Source of the DNA: Saccharina japonica
Taxonomy: Eukaryota > Sar > Phaeophyceae > Laminariales > Laminariaceae
DNA: 64,000 nt
Reading direction: 5' to 3'
NCBI GenBank assembly: GCA_008828725.1
Contig: MEHQ01001205.1
Location: 120,103-184,102, forward strand
In this document: piece by piece, positions 1 through 12,200 of the stretch
Layout of the letters: each line of letters opens with the position of its first letter
Numbering within the stretch: the stretch's first letter is position 1
The notes under the pieces: model-generated
What the model was told of the DNA's origin: nothing
Database searches by the model: none
Seen by the model: only the letters and a program-made list of their open reading frames with translations
Program-made: the position numbers and the translations under genes

Positions 1-57
1 CTCCCGCCCCGCCGCCCCCTTCCCTCCCTCCAAAACCCACACGCAGATTGGTCTCAC

Positions 58-141
58 CCAAAAGAATCCGTCCTGCTGGCGGACCCTTAGCTGTCAGGGG
101 TGGCGGCAATGTGACCAGCTTACCAACATCGCCACCATCAG

Positions 142-173
<32 letters not shown>

Positions 174-352
174 TTATCAGCATCGACATCAGTGGCTGGC
201 ACTGCCCGAGACGAAAGCTTGCTCGAAGTTGTGGCGGCTACGGTACCCGGAGCGTTTTTCCGGGCCATGCTTTTCTTGGGCACAGGGGAGGTTTTGAGGG
301 TTGGGGAGGCGTGTTGTGGTTTGAGCGGGGCGGTGGAAGGGGACCACGCCAT
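58..352 (-). CDS. First exon of an unidentified minus-strand gene, continuing off the left edge
   Basis: Read on the minus strand, an ATG at 352-350 opens a frame with no stop all the way to base 1. The translation starts MAWSPSTAPLKPQ and carries Lys/Pro/Ser-rich sequence, then an Ala-rich stretch and an acidic DDDDDD run encoded by GAT repeats, then LPPPLTAKGPPAGRILL. A consensus 5' splice site (GTGAGA) follows at 57, so I end the exon at 58 after about 98 codons, in phase 1. The plus-strand frame over the same bases lacks an ATG start and is probably the shadow. The composition suggests a disordered, basic/acidic N-terminus. No family is recognised. The remaining exons lie outside the window. 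Confidence 0.5.
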
Positions 353-374
353 GGAGGTGAGGGGAATGTTATTA

Positions 375-690
375 TAAGTCGCCAACTAGCTACTAGTTGG
401 AATTAGTTGGCTAGGCATTGACTAATAGTCACGAACTACTGTAGTGACTATTAATAGTTGGAGTTGAGGGAAATTTGGAGTTGAGATACCCGACTTGAAT
501 CATGGAAGCGACAACCTTGTGATCATTGCGTGATGATCGAGAGATAGTCGTGTGGTTTATGTTGCGATACGGTTGGGTGGGGTAGTTGTGTCACGAGCGA
601 GTGCGATGGCGTGGTTTTGGCTATTATTATTATTATTATTATAAATCGCCAACTAGTTTCTACTGTAGTTGGAATCAGTTGGCTAATCAC
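375..690. repeat. Dispersed repeat with AGTCGCCAACTAG motif
   Basis: The motif AGTCGCCAACTAG followed by TAGTTGG and ATTAATAGT blocks occurs twice here (375-535 and 645-690) and again at 60953-61255. It lies just upstream of the ATG of the minus-strand gene at 352, so promoter elements of that gene may lie within it. No ORF of note. Confidence 0.5.
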
Positions 691-1225
691 ACCCTGGACA
701 ATAGCCTATTGGATAGGCCTATTGGTATTTCAATAGGTTGGGATATTGCCTATCGATACCTATTGGCACCTGCAATAGGTATTTGAAATTGCCTATCGAT
801 ACGTATTTATTCGTCCAATAGGTTCACACTGATCTGTGCAATAGCCTATTGTACTTGGGATAGGTATTGGAAATTGTCTATCGATACCTATTGCTTTGAC
901 CAATAGGTTCACACTGATTTGTGCAATATCCTATTGTACGTTCGATAGGTATTGGAAATTGTCTATCGATACCTATTGCCTTGGCCAATAGGTATTTCAA
1001 ATTGTCTATTGATGCCTATTGCTTTGGCCTATTGGTATTGGAAATTGTCTATCGATACCTATGGCTTTGGCCAATAGGTTCGGATATATTTGGGCAGTAG
1101 CCTTTTGTGCTTCCGATAGGTGTTTTATATTGTCTATCGATACCAATTACTCTGATCAATAGTTTCTATTATATTTGGACAGTAGCCTATTGTACTTCCG
1201 ATAGGTGTTGGCGAGATACTTCGTA
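690..1225. repeat. Divergent minisatellite, about 85-bp unit
   Basis: About six imperfect copies of a unit with TATCGATACCTATTG, CAATAGGTTCACACTGAT and CAATAGCCTATTGTAC blocks, spaced about 80-90 bp apart. AT-rich and non-coding. Confidence 0.75.
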
Positions 1226-1301
1226 GTATTTTAGCTAGTTGCGTCCAGTAAGGTTTCGGAGTCCCGCGTTTTTGTATCTGATTCGGCGCATTTGATGGTC
1301 G

Positions 1302-1647
1302 ATTTTTTATTTTATTTTCCCCGTCCCATTTATTTTCTTCGCACTTCTGTTTTTCTCCCTCCTCAGTCGTAACTCAGACCCGGGGTCACAAAGTAGGCTC
1401 CTCTCCCTCCTCCCCCACTACGGTTATTTCCTTGGTTTTTATCGCGCAGAGGGTTTAGCCTTGCCAACGCTCGTCGATGTTCATCGAATTTTGCTAACTC
1501 ACGCTCTCGCGCTTTCCGCTAGTCAAGATATTATTTTTGCGAGAAAAAGTCCCTACGACCAAACTCGGGGGGAGGGGGGGCTCGAACTCACAATCTTGAC
1601 TTTAATAGGCTTCGTGGTTATACCTGCTAGCCCACCGGGGCGACCAC
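1302..1647 (-). mobile_element. SINE-A copy (tRNA-derived head), full length
   Basis: On the minus strand it starts with a tRNA-like head (GGTCGCCCCGGTGGGCTAG, then B-box-like GAGTTCGAGCCC). A body follows with the diagnostic tail GACCCCGGGTCTGAGTTACG, then GAAGAAAATAAATGGGACGG and an A-rich end (T-rich at 1302-1318 on plus). The same order recurs at 5619, 16037, 17571, 28783 and 42290. The A and B boxes indicate an internal Pol III promoter typical of SINEs. Confidence 0.85.
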
Positions 1648-1649
1648 TT

Positions 1650-1856
1650 ATTGTGTCTTTGTTACTTAAGTGAAAGCAGAGTTGCCCCGCGCCCAGCCTT
1701 AGATTTCCCGGTTGTGGGCTCCGGTCCTAGCTCCGGCTGTCCCGCGCTGTTGCAGGCGGCGCTGCTGTGCCACCATCTTCCTGCGGAAGGTGTCTTGGAG
1801 AATTTCGGAGTAGCTCCTTCCTCCGTCATCCATAATTCATGCCACCACTAGGAAGT
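1650..1856. other. Gene-free stretch between SINE-A and foldback
   Basis: Moderately GC-rich, without a convincing exon or recognised repeat. Short open frames on the plus strand have no splice or start support. Confidence 0.4.
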
Positions 1857-3102
1857 CGAAGGTCTTGCTGTCCAGCAAAAACTCCAGATCGTGAGGGTTC
1901 GGCCACAAATGCTACGAGAGAGTGCATGAACACGGCCATGCTCGGGAGCGCGACCTTGTTGGTGTACGAAGCCATTCCTTGCGAGAGCTTGGGGGGGGAT
2001 TCCTCCCTCGCGACGGAGTCCCGAGGCCCGCAGTTGTCCAGTTCCGGTCCAACGATTGCCCTGCTGTAGACGATCACTTCGCGGTCACTACCGCCGTGGT
2101 TGGCGCTTATTTAACGAAATCGCCCAAGATTGAGCGTGTGGTTGTGTATTGGGTGGCACTTGTACGCTCTCTGTGATGAGCCGGGGATAATCGCTGTCGA
2201 GCTCGGGAAGACGATTGCAGCTTGAAGAAGGAACGCTCGGCGCCGATCGCGAAGAAAAAAAGCAATACTTCCAAGATACAAAATGAACCTGCCGTTTTGA
2301 AAACACCTAAGACCCCTCCCACTTCGCGGTCACTACCGCCGTGGTTGGCGCTTCTTAACGAAATCGCCCCAAGATTGAGCGTGTGCTTGTGTATTGGGTG
2401 GCACTTGTACGCTCTCTGTGATGAGCCGGGGATAATCGCTGTCGAGCTCGGGAAGACGATTGCAGCTTGAAGAAGGAACGCTCGGCGCCGATCGCGAAGA
2501 AAAAAAACAGTATTCAAAGATTAAAAATGAACCTGCCGTTTTGTCTTAGGTTTTTCAAAACGGCAGGTTCATCTTGTATCTTGCAAGTATTGCTTTTTTT
2601 TCTTCGCGATCGGCGCCGAACGTTCTTTTTTCAAGCTGCTATCGTCTTCCTGAGCTCGACAGCGATTTCAAAACGGCAGGTTCATCTTGTATCTTGCAAG
2701 CATTGGTTTTTTTTCTTCGCGATCGGCGCCGAGCGTTCCTTTTTCAAGCTGCAATCGTCTTCCCGAGCTCGACAGCGATTATCCCCGGCTCATCACAGAG
2801 AGCGTACAAGTGCCACCCGTTACACAAGCACACGCTCAATCTTGGGGCGATTTCGTTAAGAAGCGCCAACCACGGCGGTAGTGACGGCGAAGTGATCGTA
2901 TACAGCAGGGCAATCATTGGACCGGAACTGGACAACTGCGGGCCTGAGGACCCCGTCGCGAGGGAGGAATTCTCCCCAAGCTCTCGAAGGAATGGCTACG
3001 CCGACAATGTGGTGTTCCCGAGTATGGCCGTGTTCATGCAATCTCTAGCATTTGTGGCCGAATCCTCACGATCTGGAGTTTTTGCTGGACGGCAAGACCT
3101 CG
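1857..3102. repeat. 1.25-kb foldback (large inverted repeat) with internal duplications
   Basis: The left end GGTCTTGCTGTCCAGCAAAA (1861 on) is mirrored at the right by TTTTGCTGGACGGCAAGACC near 3100. The arms stay complementary over about 400 bp (GAGCTCGGGAAGACGATTG opposite CAATCGTCTTCCCGAGCTC). The segment 2075-2285 is also repeated directly at 2325-2520, and further inverted pieces lie at 2555-2700. Open frames on both strands mirror each other, as expected from the palindrome. No transposase is seen. Confidence 0.8.
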
Positions 3103-4195
3103 GCGACTTTTGTGTTTTCTTATCGATGAAACTAAAAACAGTTATTAATACGTAGTTGGCTTGCTTTCGCCTTCCGACTAATCCAACTAATCCAACTATC
3201 TCTCTGGGAGTCCAGCCGTAGAATTTTTTAATGTTAGCCCTCTGTCGGGAGGCACCCGGAGAGATCGGCCAAAGCCAACAGCAAGATTTGCGCGTGAGCT
3301 GGCTGGCAGGAGCAGCGTCAAAAGTAGACTTGAATCATGTGGCATGTGTCATGGTCAAAAATATACACTAAGGAAACATGAGAGAAAAAAAAAACTGAGA
3401 TCGAAAATTCCCTCAAAAGTCATATTTTGCGAGCTAGGTGTGATACTATTGTAGTGACAATTTGATGGCGCATCCTGCGGGCTGTGTAGAAGGTAGATCC
3501 CCTTCGGGATGATTGTGGTTGATGTGAAACCTCGAGGGGGGGGGGTGTCGCAAGCTGAAAATGGAGAACACAGCAGCAGGCGTTCGTTCCTCGTGCAGGC
3601 TATAATACTCGTACTGTTTTTTATTTTTAGTATTATCCTCCGGCGGATGGGGGAAAAATAAAGCTTAAGCCCTTCACACTTCCACGTCTCACTTCGTGTC
3701 GTGTGTCAATTCACTCCATGCCCCCTCGGAAGTATCAGCCCTTGCTTTCTACTACTCCGGAGACTTGAGCATGTTGACCCGACCTGACCCCCGAAGGGGC
3801 CCGGTGCGGGGGGGATAGCCACCCGAAGAGTAAACTCTCCGGGTAGTGTGAAACTTGCCGAAGCTCATCCACCTACAAAAACCCAGGCCAAGAAGCCTTC
3901 CCGCCAGACTCGGATCAGGTACTATCCACCCTACCCGTTTGGGCGTTGGTCCTCAGACTCGTACTGTTGTAAAATAAATTTCGTTCGGTCAATCGCTTGC
4001 TTTCTTCTCCTTTCCTCTCCCTCTGCCGCGCAGCACTACCGAACGATCTCCGAAGAACAAGCTACGGGGGGAGGAGAGAACGGCGCCACCCGATCGGCGT
4101 TCCACCTCTCTTTGAGGCGTTCCTCGCCGACGTTCTACCTCCACCCTTATGCGTCAACGGCCACCGCGAGAAGTTACGCCAAGGCTGCCGCAGGT
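3103..4195. other. Gene-free stretch, unrecognised
   Basis: Holds a G-run at 3537-3546 and a TC-rich to CAG transition near 4030 that resembles a 3' splice site, followed by a short open frame. There is no partner exon, so I do not call a gene. An LTR was considered for 3400-3900, but no paired LTR, primer site or pol frame is present. Confidence 0.35.
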
Positions 4196-4199
4196 AGGC

Positions 4200-4655
4200 T
4201 GTGTACCCTCCCCTCCGCACCGTTCTTAGCACAAGGGGAATGGTCGTATCACGTAGTGTGTATATGGTAAGGCACCCGCGAGGCAGATACATATATAGTA
4301 ATACCCAGTACTATCTCTGGAAGTGGCCACACCAGAAATTAAACCAACCCATTGGAGGCTGTGGTCCATATGCAAGTCCGCCTCACAGGCGGCTCTTAGC
4401 AGGGTGCAACTCACCCTCCATGCGACTCGCCCAATACCTCACGGTGCTTAGCTCTTGGTGCAAGTAATGTCTGCCGGGTTGGTGAAAACCGAACGTGCTC
4501 CGTCCCGGCATTGTAAGAATGAGAGGGGTCTATGGTCATGCCACTACGGCCATGCACGACATGAGTATGATACACCCTGCTCCGTCTCGAGAGGGATGCG
4601 TGGTCAATGGTCGAATGGCTAAGGCAAGCAACAAACGAGTACGCCCCCCCCCCCC
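4200..4655 (+). mobile_element. SINE-B copy with two 3' modules, ends in a C-run
   Basis: Blocks in order: GGGAATGGTCGTATCACG, GGTAAGGCACCCGCGAGG, GGAAGTGGCCACACCAG, GTCCGCCTCACAGGCGG, GTCTGCCGGGTTGGTG, CTCCGTCCCGGCATTGTA and GACATGAGTA. A second 3' module then follows (CTCCGTCTCGAGAGGGATGC ... AACAAACGAGTACGC) that matches the LINE 3' end at 63741-63836 and terminates in a 12-base C-run. Confidence 0.8.
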
Positions 4656-4728
4656 TTCGGTTGGCGACGACGCTGTGACACACGCCGATCACTGCGTGAG
4701 CTAGACAACTAGGGTACCTTTTTGGGGG

Positions 4729-5115
4729 GGGCGGTCGCTATGTCTAGCAGTCGAGTTATCATTTGTTATACCAGGCAGTGTGCTCCAGTTTGGCGAGGAG
4801 GATCATTTGTATAGTAGTACGAACCAAAAACGTTCATTACATTCACGGACACAGTGATAACAGGGTAAGGCACCCGCGAAGTGGTTACATGGTGTACCCA
4901 TCGCCTGTCTCTGGAAGTGGCCACACCAGAAATTTACGAGGGTATGTCAATTAACTCGACGCTTGTCATCCACGGCAGAGAAAGCCCGCCTAACAAGCGG
5001 TTCTTAGCAGAGGATGCATGCGACGCCCAACACCCAACACCTCACGGTGCTTCGCGCTTTGTGCAAGCAAAATATCTGCCTGGCACGCAAAACGATTGGA
5101 TGTACTATACGGAGA
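4729..5115 (+). mobile_element. SINE-B copy, decayed
   Basis: Starts GGCGGTCGC, like the SINE-B copies at 63850 and 48215, then GGTAAGGCACCCGCGAAG, GGAAGTGGCCACACCAG, GCCTAACAAGCGGTTCTTAG and CACCTCACGGTGCTTCGCGC. The distal part is diverged and lacks a clear C-run. Confidence 0.7.
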
Positions 5116-5124
5116 AAACGCAAT

Positions 5125-5262
5125 GAGCGGTATCCCGATATAAGGCGGTAAAAATCGCTTGGCGCGTTTGAGGATGTGCACTCATAACCTGGAATTAATA
5201 AGGCGGTTTCCCTTTATATGACGGTTATGTTGCTCTGGCATACCACCGCCCGCCTTACTGAG
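5125..5262 (-). mobile_element. MITE-D copy
   Basis: A short AT/GC-mosaic element with ends GCGGTATCCCGATATAAGGC and GCGGGCGGTGGTATGCC. The same element lies in the opposite orientation at 50470-50640. No coding capacity. Confidence 0.6.
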
Positions 5263-5274
5263 GGACCCGTACTG

Positions 5275-6036
5275 TGTATTATTGGTATTTTCTGCTCAGA
5301 GTATGTTGTATTATTGATAGTTTCTGCTCAGAGTATGTGTATTATTGATCATTTCTGCTCAGAGTATGTGTATTATTGACGATCTCTGCTCAGAGTATGT
5401 GAAGTCGTGATCATTTCTGCTCAGAGTATGTGTTTTTGTTGATATTTTCTGCTCAGAGTATGTGTATTATTGATCATTTCTGATATAAAATATGTACATT
5501 ATTGATATTTTCTGCTCAGAGGATGTGTATTATTGATCATTCTGCTCAGAGTGTGGGTAATATCGATAATTCCTGCACAAGAGTATGTGTATTATTGATA
5601 TTTTCTGCTCAAGATTAAGTTTTTTGTTTTTCCCAATCCCATGTATTATCTTCGCCCTTCCTTTCTCTTTCCTCCCTCGTAGACGTAACTCAGATCCGGG
5701 GTCACAAAGTGGGTTTCTCTCCCTCCTCCCGCACTACAGTTCTTGCCTTGCACTTTTATCGTGAGAAGACTTTAGCCTTTTCTTCCCTCGTCGACTCGCA
5801 TCGAATTATGCCTACCCACGATACTATTAATAGGCGCTCTCGGCAGTTGATTCCGTTTTTTATTTACTTCGGCAAATAAATTAAAAAGTCCGACCCACGT
5901 GAGATTCGAACTCCAGACATCAACGTTTAGAAGCGCTCGAGGTTACCACTAGACCATCGGGGCGATCGACACTTATTATTGATAATTTCTGCTCAAGAGT
6001 ATGTGTATTATTGATAATTTCTGCTCAGAGTACGTA
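5275..6036. repeat. 31-bp minisatellite split by a SINE-A insertion
   Basis: About ten copies of a unit reading TATTATTGAT-ATTTCTGCTCAGAG-TATGTG run from 5275 to 5615. Two more copies follow at 5970-6036, directly after the SINE-A at 5619-5968. The SINE therefore interrupted a pre-existing array. Confidence 0.85.
5619..5968 (-). mobile_element. SINE-A copy, full length
   Basis: On the minus strand the head is GCCCCGATGGTCTAGTGGTA with B-box-like GAGTTCGAATCTC. The body contains ATTCGATGCGAGTCGACGAG, then GACCCCGGATCTGAGTTACG and the A-rich tail. It is one of the best-preserved heads in the window. Confidence 0.9.
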
Positions 6037-6083
6037 TATATTGTTTTTTTCTAAATCATTTTTGCGTATGATTATACTATCAG

Positions 6084-6184
6084 GGGCGAAGCTGGACATA
6101 ATCCCATCAATGGGGCAGGGTAGGACAGGAATATCTTTCGACACAACCGAGGATCTAGAAGCAGCCGGGGTGACATGGCTCGAG
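6084..6184 (+). CDS. Exon a of the 6084-12207 gene
   Basis: Acceptor ATACTATCAG precedes 6084, and donor GTAGGT follows the GAG codon at 6184. The exon enters in phase 1 and leaves in phase 0. It encodes GAKLDIIPSMGQG through TWLE. A (TGT)n(TGG)n microsatellite begins just inside the following intron. Confidence 0.5.
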
Positions 6185-6198
6185 GTAGGTTATTCTTG

Positions 6199-6230
<32 letters not shown>

Positions 6231-9200
6231 GGTGGTGGTGGGGGGGGTGTACTCATTAGCCGCATGTCATGCATGGCCGTAGTCGTATAACAATAGACCC
6301 TCGCATCCCTACAATGCCGGGACCTCGGGTTTAAAGGGGGGGTGGCGCACGGCATCAGTGTATATGCTCAAGGTGGTGTTGCTCGTGGTGGCTTGTCTTT
6401 GTTTTGGAGGTCGGTGTTGTTGTTTTTTGTTCCGTTGTTGTGGTCGGTGATGGTGGTCGCTGTAGCTGCTGGTGGTGGTAGGCACGGTGGATGTTCTCAC
6501 TATTGATAACGTTTTTTTTAGGCCGGGGCTCCCCGTGTGTTATACAGGTGGAGCAGGTATTACTCAGGGCCATCGTAATCAAAACCCACATTGGACCCAG
6601 AAACCATGTTTTCCCGTATGTTTAGACACCGTATCGCGTCTCTCTCTGCTGTCTCTTTTGTCAAAATCAATTACGATCGTATTGGGTAATTACCGGATAA
6701 TTACCGGGTAATTACCGGGTAATTCCTCAGTCGAGGAGTATGCTATGGCGGGGAACCCTTACGTAGTAAATAGGACCTACGATAAACCCAAGACAATGCT
6801 TCGTATTTATACCTATTTAATAGTTTAACTAACATTTTTTTGTCGTATTTACTATGGTCCCCCCGTAATAATTTTAAGTCATTCGATTCATGAATCCCAT
6901 CCATCCCTACCCGTACACGTACGGATATACGGAGAATCGAACCCTCGAGATCAACGCTGGTATAGAGTACCCGAGGTTATAACCACTATTCATCACGCGG
7001 CTAGCCGGCTCGTACACGGTAGTGACGCTCGAAACCGTATGGCTCCTGATTACACACCCACCAGTTGGTTGTGTGTGCTGCTGAGCGCCCATGCTGCTGC
7101 TCGTAGCCGGTTGATTGACAACGCCAAAGTTTATCACTGGTTTGATCGATATCCCTTATAAAGGGTTCCTCATATCCCTTAAAGGGGGTATACACCTTAA
7201 AGGGGGTATGTACCATAAAAAGGGGTCCGTCCCAAAGGGGTTGAATGACAGGAGGCTCATAAAATTAGGCGCCACCCCTTGAAGGCAAGCACGCCTCCTA
7301 ACCCTCTTGACCTCCCCCTGCTGCCCCCCCCTGCTGCCCCCCCCACCCCCTCGTTCCCCTGTTCGTTTTTTTGTGTGGTCTGCTTGCAGGTGGAGCAGCT
7401 GGCCGACCCCCTCGCGAAAAACTTTGTCGTGGAGTTTGCGTGGCGGCCGGAGACCATGTCGACTTTCTTCGAGTCCGCGAGCTCGTCTACTAGCTCCGCC
7501 ATGGTCAAGATTGACTACGAGGTGTGAAACCAGTATTACGGAGGACCGCAGTAAATAGAACCAAATATTGTAGATAAAAATAGGTAAGTATATGTATTTT
7601 TATGTGTACCGTAGGTTGTGTTTACTACATTAGCCCACCCCGTTATAGCACATGAGTGCTTTGACGCTTGCGCACACCCTATTTCCCCGAGGCTATATAC
7701 ACCGCACATACAGCACATATATACATGCCGCATTTACATAACTACAGTAAAACGCGCATAAACCGCGCATACATACACGGTGCACATGCAGAACAAAAAC
7801 ACAACATACTCCCGCGCGCACACATCACCTACCGGGTGGAAGACGAGGACGACTTCGACGAGGAGATTGACACGATATAGTTCGGCTCTGCTGCTGCTGC
7901 TGCTGCTGCTGTTCAGTCCTGCTGAGCTACATTTCACATAGTTTTATCCGTATACTCGTACGGTTTAAGCGGTTTCAAAGAAAAGGCCGAAATATTGAAA
8001 TCGCAACTGAGCAGGTTAGACGATGGTTGTCGGAACGGAAGTTAGTTGGTTGGATCCCCTGGTCATATGCCCCTCTTTAACCCATTCATAACTGAAAAAA
8101 ATGCCTCACACTAATTCCAAGTATTTTGTCCCCAAATTCAACGGGTTAAATATACCAGCGCATGTAAAACATGCATGGCACTTACCGCACGTCCAATATA
8201 TCAAACCGCGCATACAACACACAAACCCCCCGCATACAGCGCATACATGCACGGCACATACCGCACGTACATTACACGCATATACCACGCATAAAATAAA
8301 GAAACCGCACATAAGAAACACCTGCACGGCAACGTATAGCGCACAGATGCACGTCACATATATATATATATATATATACCGCACATGCTTCAATATACAA
8401 ACCGCGCATACAACACATACGATATGCAAACCGCGCATGGAGCGCATACATGTACGGCAGATACCGCACATACAAAATACAAACCGCGCATACAACACAT
8501 ACACAATACATAAAGCCGAGCACATGCACTGCCTACCGCAGGTGGAAGACGAGGACTCTTTCGATGAGGAGGTGGACACCCTAAAGTTCAGGCTGGTGTT
8601 AAGGCCGGAGACCGACGCCAACAATGAAAACTCGGCACCAGCTACCCCTCTCGCAGAGGAGAGCAAGGGGGCCGGAGGTGCGAACGGAGGAGGCCAAGGC
8701 GGGGCGGGGACGAAGTCGGCTCTCCCCCTACACCGGCTGATGATCCAGACGGTCGGGGGCAGGTCCTGCAGCCAGGTGCGTGTTCGTTTTTTGTTTTGTT
8801 GTTCTTGTTGTTTTCACGGTAACTTATCGTAGCATCGATAGAGGTGCGCGATGTTTCTGCCTTCTTAGGGCGGTTACTTGAACAACTCTATACTATTAGT
8901 AAGTCACCTAAAACCTGATTTTGGAGGAAAATAAAAGTGCTATAGAGGTGCACGATGTTTCTGCCTTCTTAGGGCGGTTACTTGAACAGCTCTATACTAA
9001 TAGCAAGTAGAAAGACTGATTTTGGAGGAAAATAAAAGTGCTACATACCCGATGAGCAACCCCATGGCCTCACGATACAACGGGAAATAGTGCAACACAA
9101 GAAAAAAAAAAACGGACGATATTCTGGGTTAACCCACTCAGAACTGAAAAAAAAGGTCTCACACTAATTCCAAGTAGTTTGTACCCAAATTCGTGGGACC

Positions 9201-12200
9201 CGTTCTTAAGGGGTTAAGGAGCCTCGTCATTCAGAAAACGTTTCAGCCAAAAAAAGGTATACCTTTTATCATCTTACTCGCACGCGTCCGTCGCAATGCA
9301 GTCTGTGGTTAGAAGGCAGGCTCCAGTAAGTATGGAGTGGAAAAAATAATATTACCTGCGAGCAGGAAGCAAGAACAAAAAAACGGAAGAAAGTAGTATA
9401 ACATGTACTGTATATATGTAAAAACGGCAACAAAAAAGAGAGATCGCCTACGTATATACTTCAGACAACAAAATATTACCAAAAGGGAGGTCGGCATATA
9501 GGTAGTGTCGGATATCGAGTCCAAGGTATCGAACTTTCGATATATCGTATCGAACTTTCGATATATCGTATCGAAGGTGTATCGTATCGAACGTGGTTAG
9601 CTAGACCATACAGATCATCTGCCCTAAAAGATATACGTCATCAAGTGAGAATGATTGCCCTGGAATATCTAGATCAGCAAGTGAGAATGATTTATTTCAT
9701 CTATCTGCAGACTATATCTGTCCGGTGTTTGTACTCTCTCCCCATCTGCCGAGATGACCATTCCGAGGGGGCGTGTTACCTAATCACTCGTTCTGTACGA
9801 GATGATCGTTCCTTCGAGGGGGCGTGTTCTATAATCACCCGTGCTATACGGTACACGTTTCGCCGCCACCCCCCTCCCCCCCCCCTTCTCATTGCAAGTC
9901 CGCCTCACAAGCGGCTCTTATATAGTAGGATGCAGCTCACCCTTCATGCGACTCGCCCAACGTATCACGCTTCGCTTCGCGCTTGGTGCACGCAAGCTAT
10001 GTCTGCCTGGCCGATGAAAACCCGACGTGCTCCGTCCCGGCATTGCAGGGATGCGAGGGTCTTTAGTGATTGGACTATGGCCATGTATAGCATGAGTACG
10101 CCCCCGCCGCATCTCCGTCCCGGCATTGTAGGGATGCAATGATGTATGGTATTTCGACTAAGGCCATGCATAACTTGACACCCCCCCCCCCGCGCGCGCG
10201 CTTTACACTTCGTTACACTTGCCCCCGTGACGCTCAGGTGTACGGGTTGAGCTTCCACTCAATCAGTCCTGCTTTTCAGGTCCACGTACAGGTTCCTGAC
10301 CACAGGGTACCCTATTTCCAGGTGAGAACTTACCACACATGGAATAGACCATCCACAGACCATCCACAGATCATCGATAGATCATCTATAGATCATATAC
10401 CAAGATCATATACAGATCATATACCGATCCTCTACAGATCATATACCGATCATCTACAGATCATGTACGAGTACAGATAGTACACAGATAGGTCACGATC
10501 TAGAGTAGTTCAGCGAACAAAATCTATGTAAGAGCAATGCCGCCGTATAGGGGTGGCGGCTCTATAGATCATCTACAGATCATATACCGATCGTCTACAG
10601 ATCATATACAGATCATATACTGATCGTCTGCAGATCATATACAGATCATATACCGAGCATCTACAGATCATACACAGATAGTTGACGATCTAGTTCAGCA
10701 AAAAAAACTATGTCAAGAGCAAATGCCGCCGTTTAGGGGTGGCGGCTCTATAAATCATCTACAGATCATATACAGATAGATCACGATCTAGTTCAGCAAA
10801 AAAAATCCATGTAAGAGCAATGCCGCCTTATGCGTAGGGGTGGCGGCAGATTTCCTGATGTCCTCACAAGAGGAGCTCACTACGTATCTCACATCTCACC
10901 CGCAACATGACTTGGCTCTCCTGCACAGGTGTTCGTAAAGAGCAATGCCTTTTAGGGGAGGTGGCTTATTCCCTGAGCTCTCACATGAGAAGCTCAATAT
11001 TTTGACCAAAAACAATACGAGTTTCGAAAAAAAAAGGTTTTTTTTTCCCGCAATCCGACCAATATTTTTTTCATGTACGTACTATTAATTGAAAAAGTAC
11101 CATACTAACCTACGGTAGAAAGCTCAAGCCGTCACAAAATATTTGCCTTAAAAGGAAAAAAAAGTGCATCGCCTACCGTGGGAAGATGAGGATGATTCGC
11201 CTCCGAATATACGGGGGACAAAAAACGCAATGAGCGCCCCCATCCGAAGGAGGTTTCTCTTATATCGGGAGTAGGAACGGTGCTCCGTCTCAAAAAGGGA
11301 AGCGTGGTCGATGGTCGAGTGACTAAAGGCAGACCAACAAATGACCAGGCTCCCAATTCCCTGTTTTGGCACACTCTGAACCAAGGGTGGCGTGTGGGTG
11401 TGTGTATATAGTTTGTTTTTTTTTTCGATTTCCTCCTGTCTCAAGCATTCATATGTTTTTCTCCACGTGTTTTGTTTTGTTTTGTGATGTGATGTGATGT
11501 GTTTTTTTTTTTTTTTTCGGTTTCCTCCTGCCTTGCGCATTCGTATTCCCCCCCCCCCCCGTGTTTCGTTTTGTTTAATGATGATGCTTGTTCTTCTTTC
11601 TTTTTTGTTCCTCCTGTCTCACGCAGTCGTACTTTTTTCCCGTGTTGTTTTTTGTGATGTAGTGATGATGATGATGATGATGCTTTTGTTTTTTTTTTCG
11701 ATTTCCTCTTGTCTCACGCAGTCATTTTTGTCCCCCCCCCTTGTTTTGTGGTGTGATTACGGATGATGATGTTGTTTTTTATGTTATCGGTCCCGGTACC
11801 AGTACGTTGGCATCTCACTTGCTTTACCCATTAATTTGCGTTTATTTCGTTTCGTTTTTTCTCTGTTTCACAGTCTGACCACAGAATGTGCATCTCTCTA
11901 GGATTTGAAATCAGGACAGGCACTGGGTGTACTGATGTGGTTGAGTAGAAAGGACGGGTTTAATGTGAAGACAACACACAGACACATTGTTCCTAATCCC
12001 CCCTGCCTTGCGCTTTCATGCCCCCCCTCCCCCGTGTTTTGGTTTGTAACGATGATAATGGTGATGATGCTGCTACAGACGGACCAACTGTTCCACAAAT
12101 GGCATCCCCTCATGGAGCACCTCCAGAAGCAGCCACGCCTGAGATTCCTGGTCAGGATGAAGCCGGACGGTAGCGGGCCTCTCGACAACATGTGCGGCTG

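Noticed and set aside
1602-1647. tRNA gene candidates in the heads at 1602, 5900, 16037, 17574 and 29060
   Set aside because: A/B boxes are present, but acceptor stems do not pair and SINE-A bodies follow; they are SINE heads.
3400-4200. Possible solo LTR or copia-like element
   Set aside because: No second LTR, primer-binding site, polypurine tract or pol frame could be seen.
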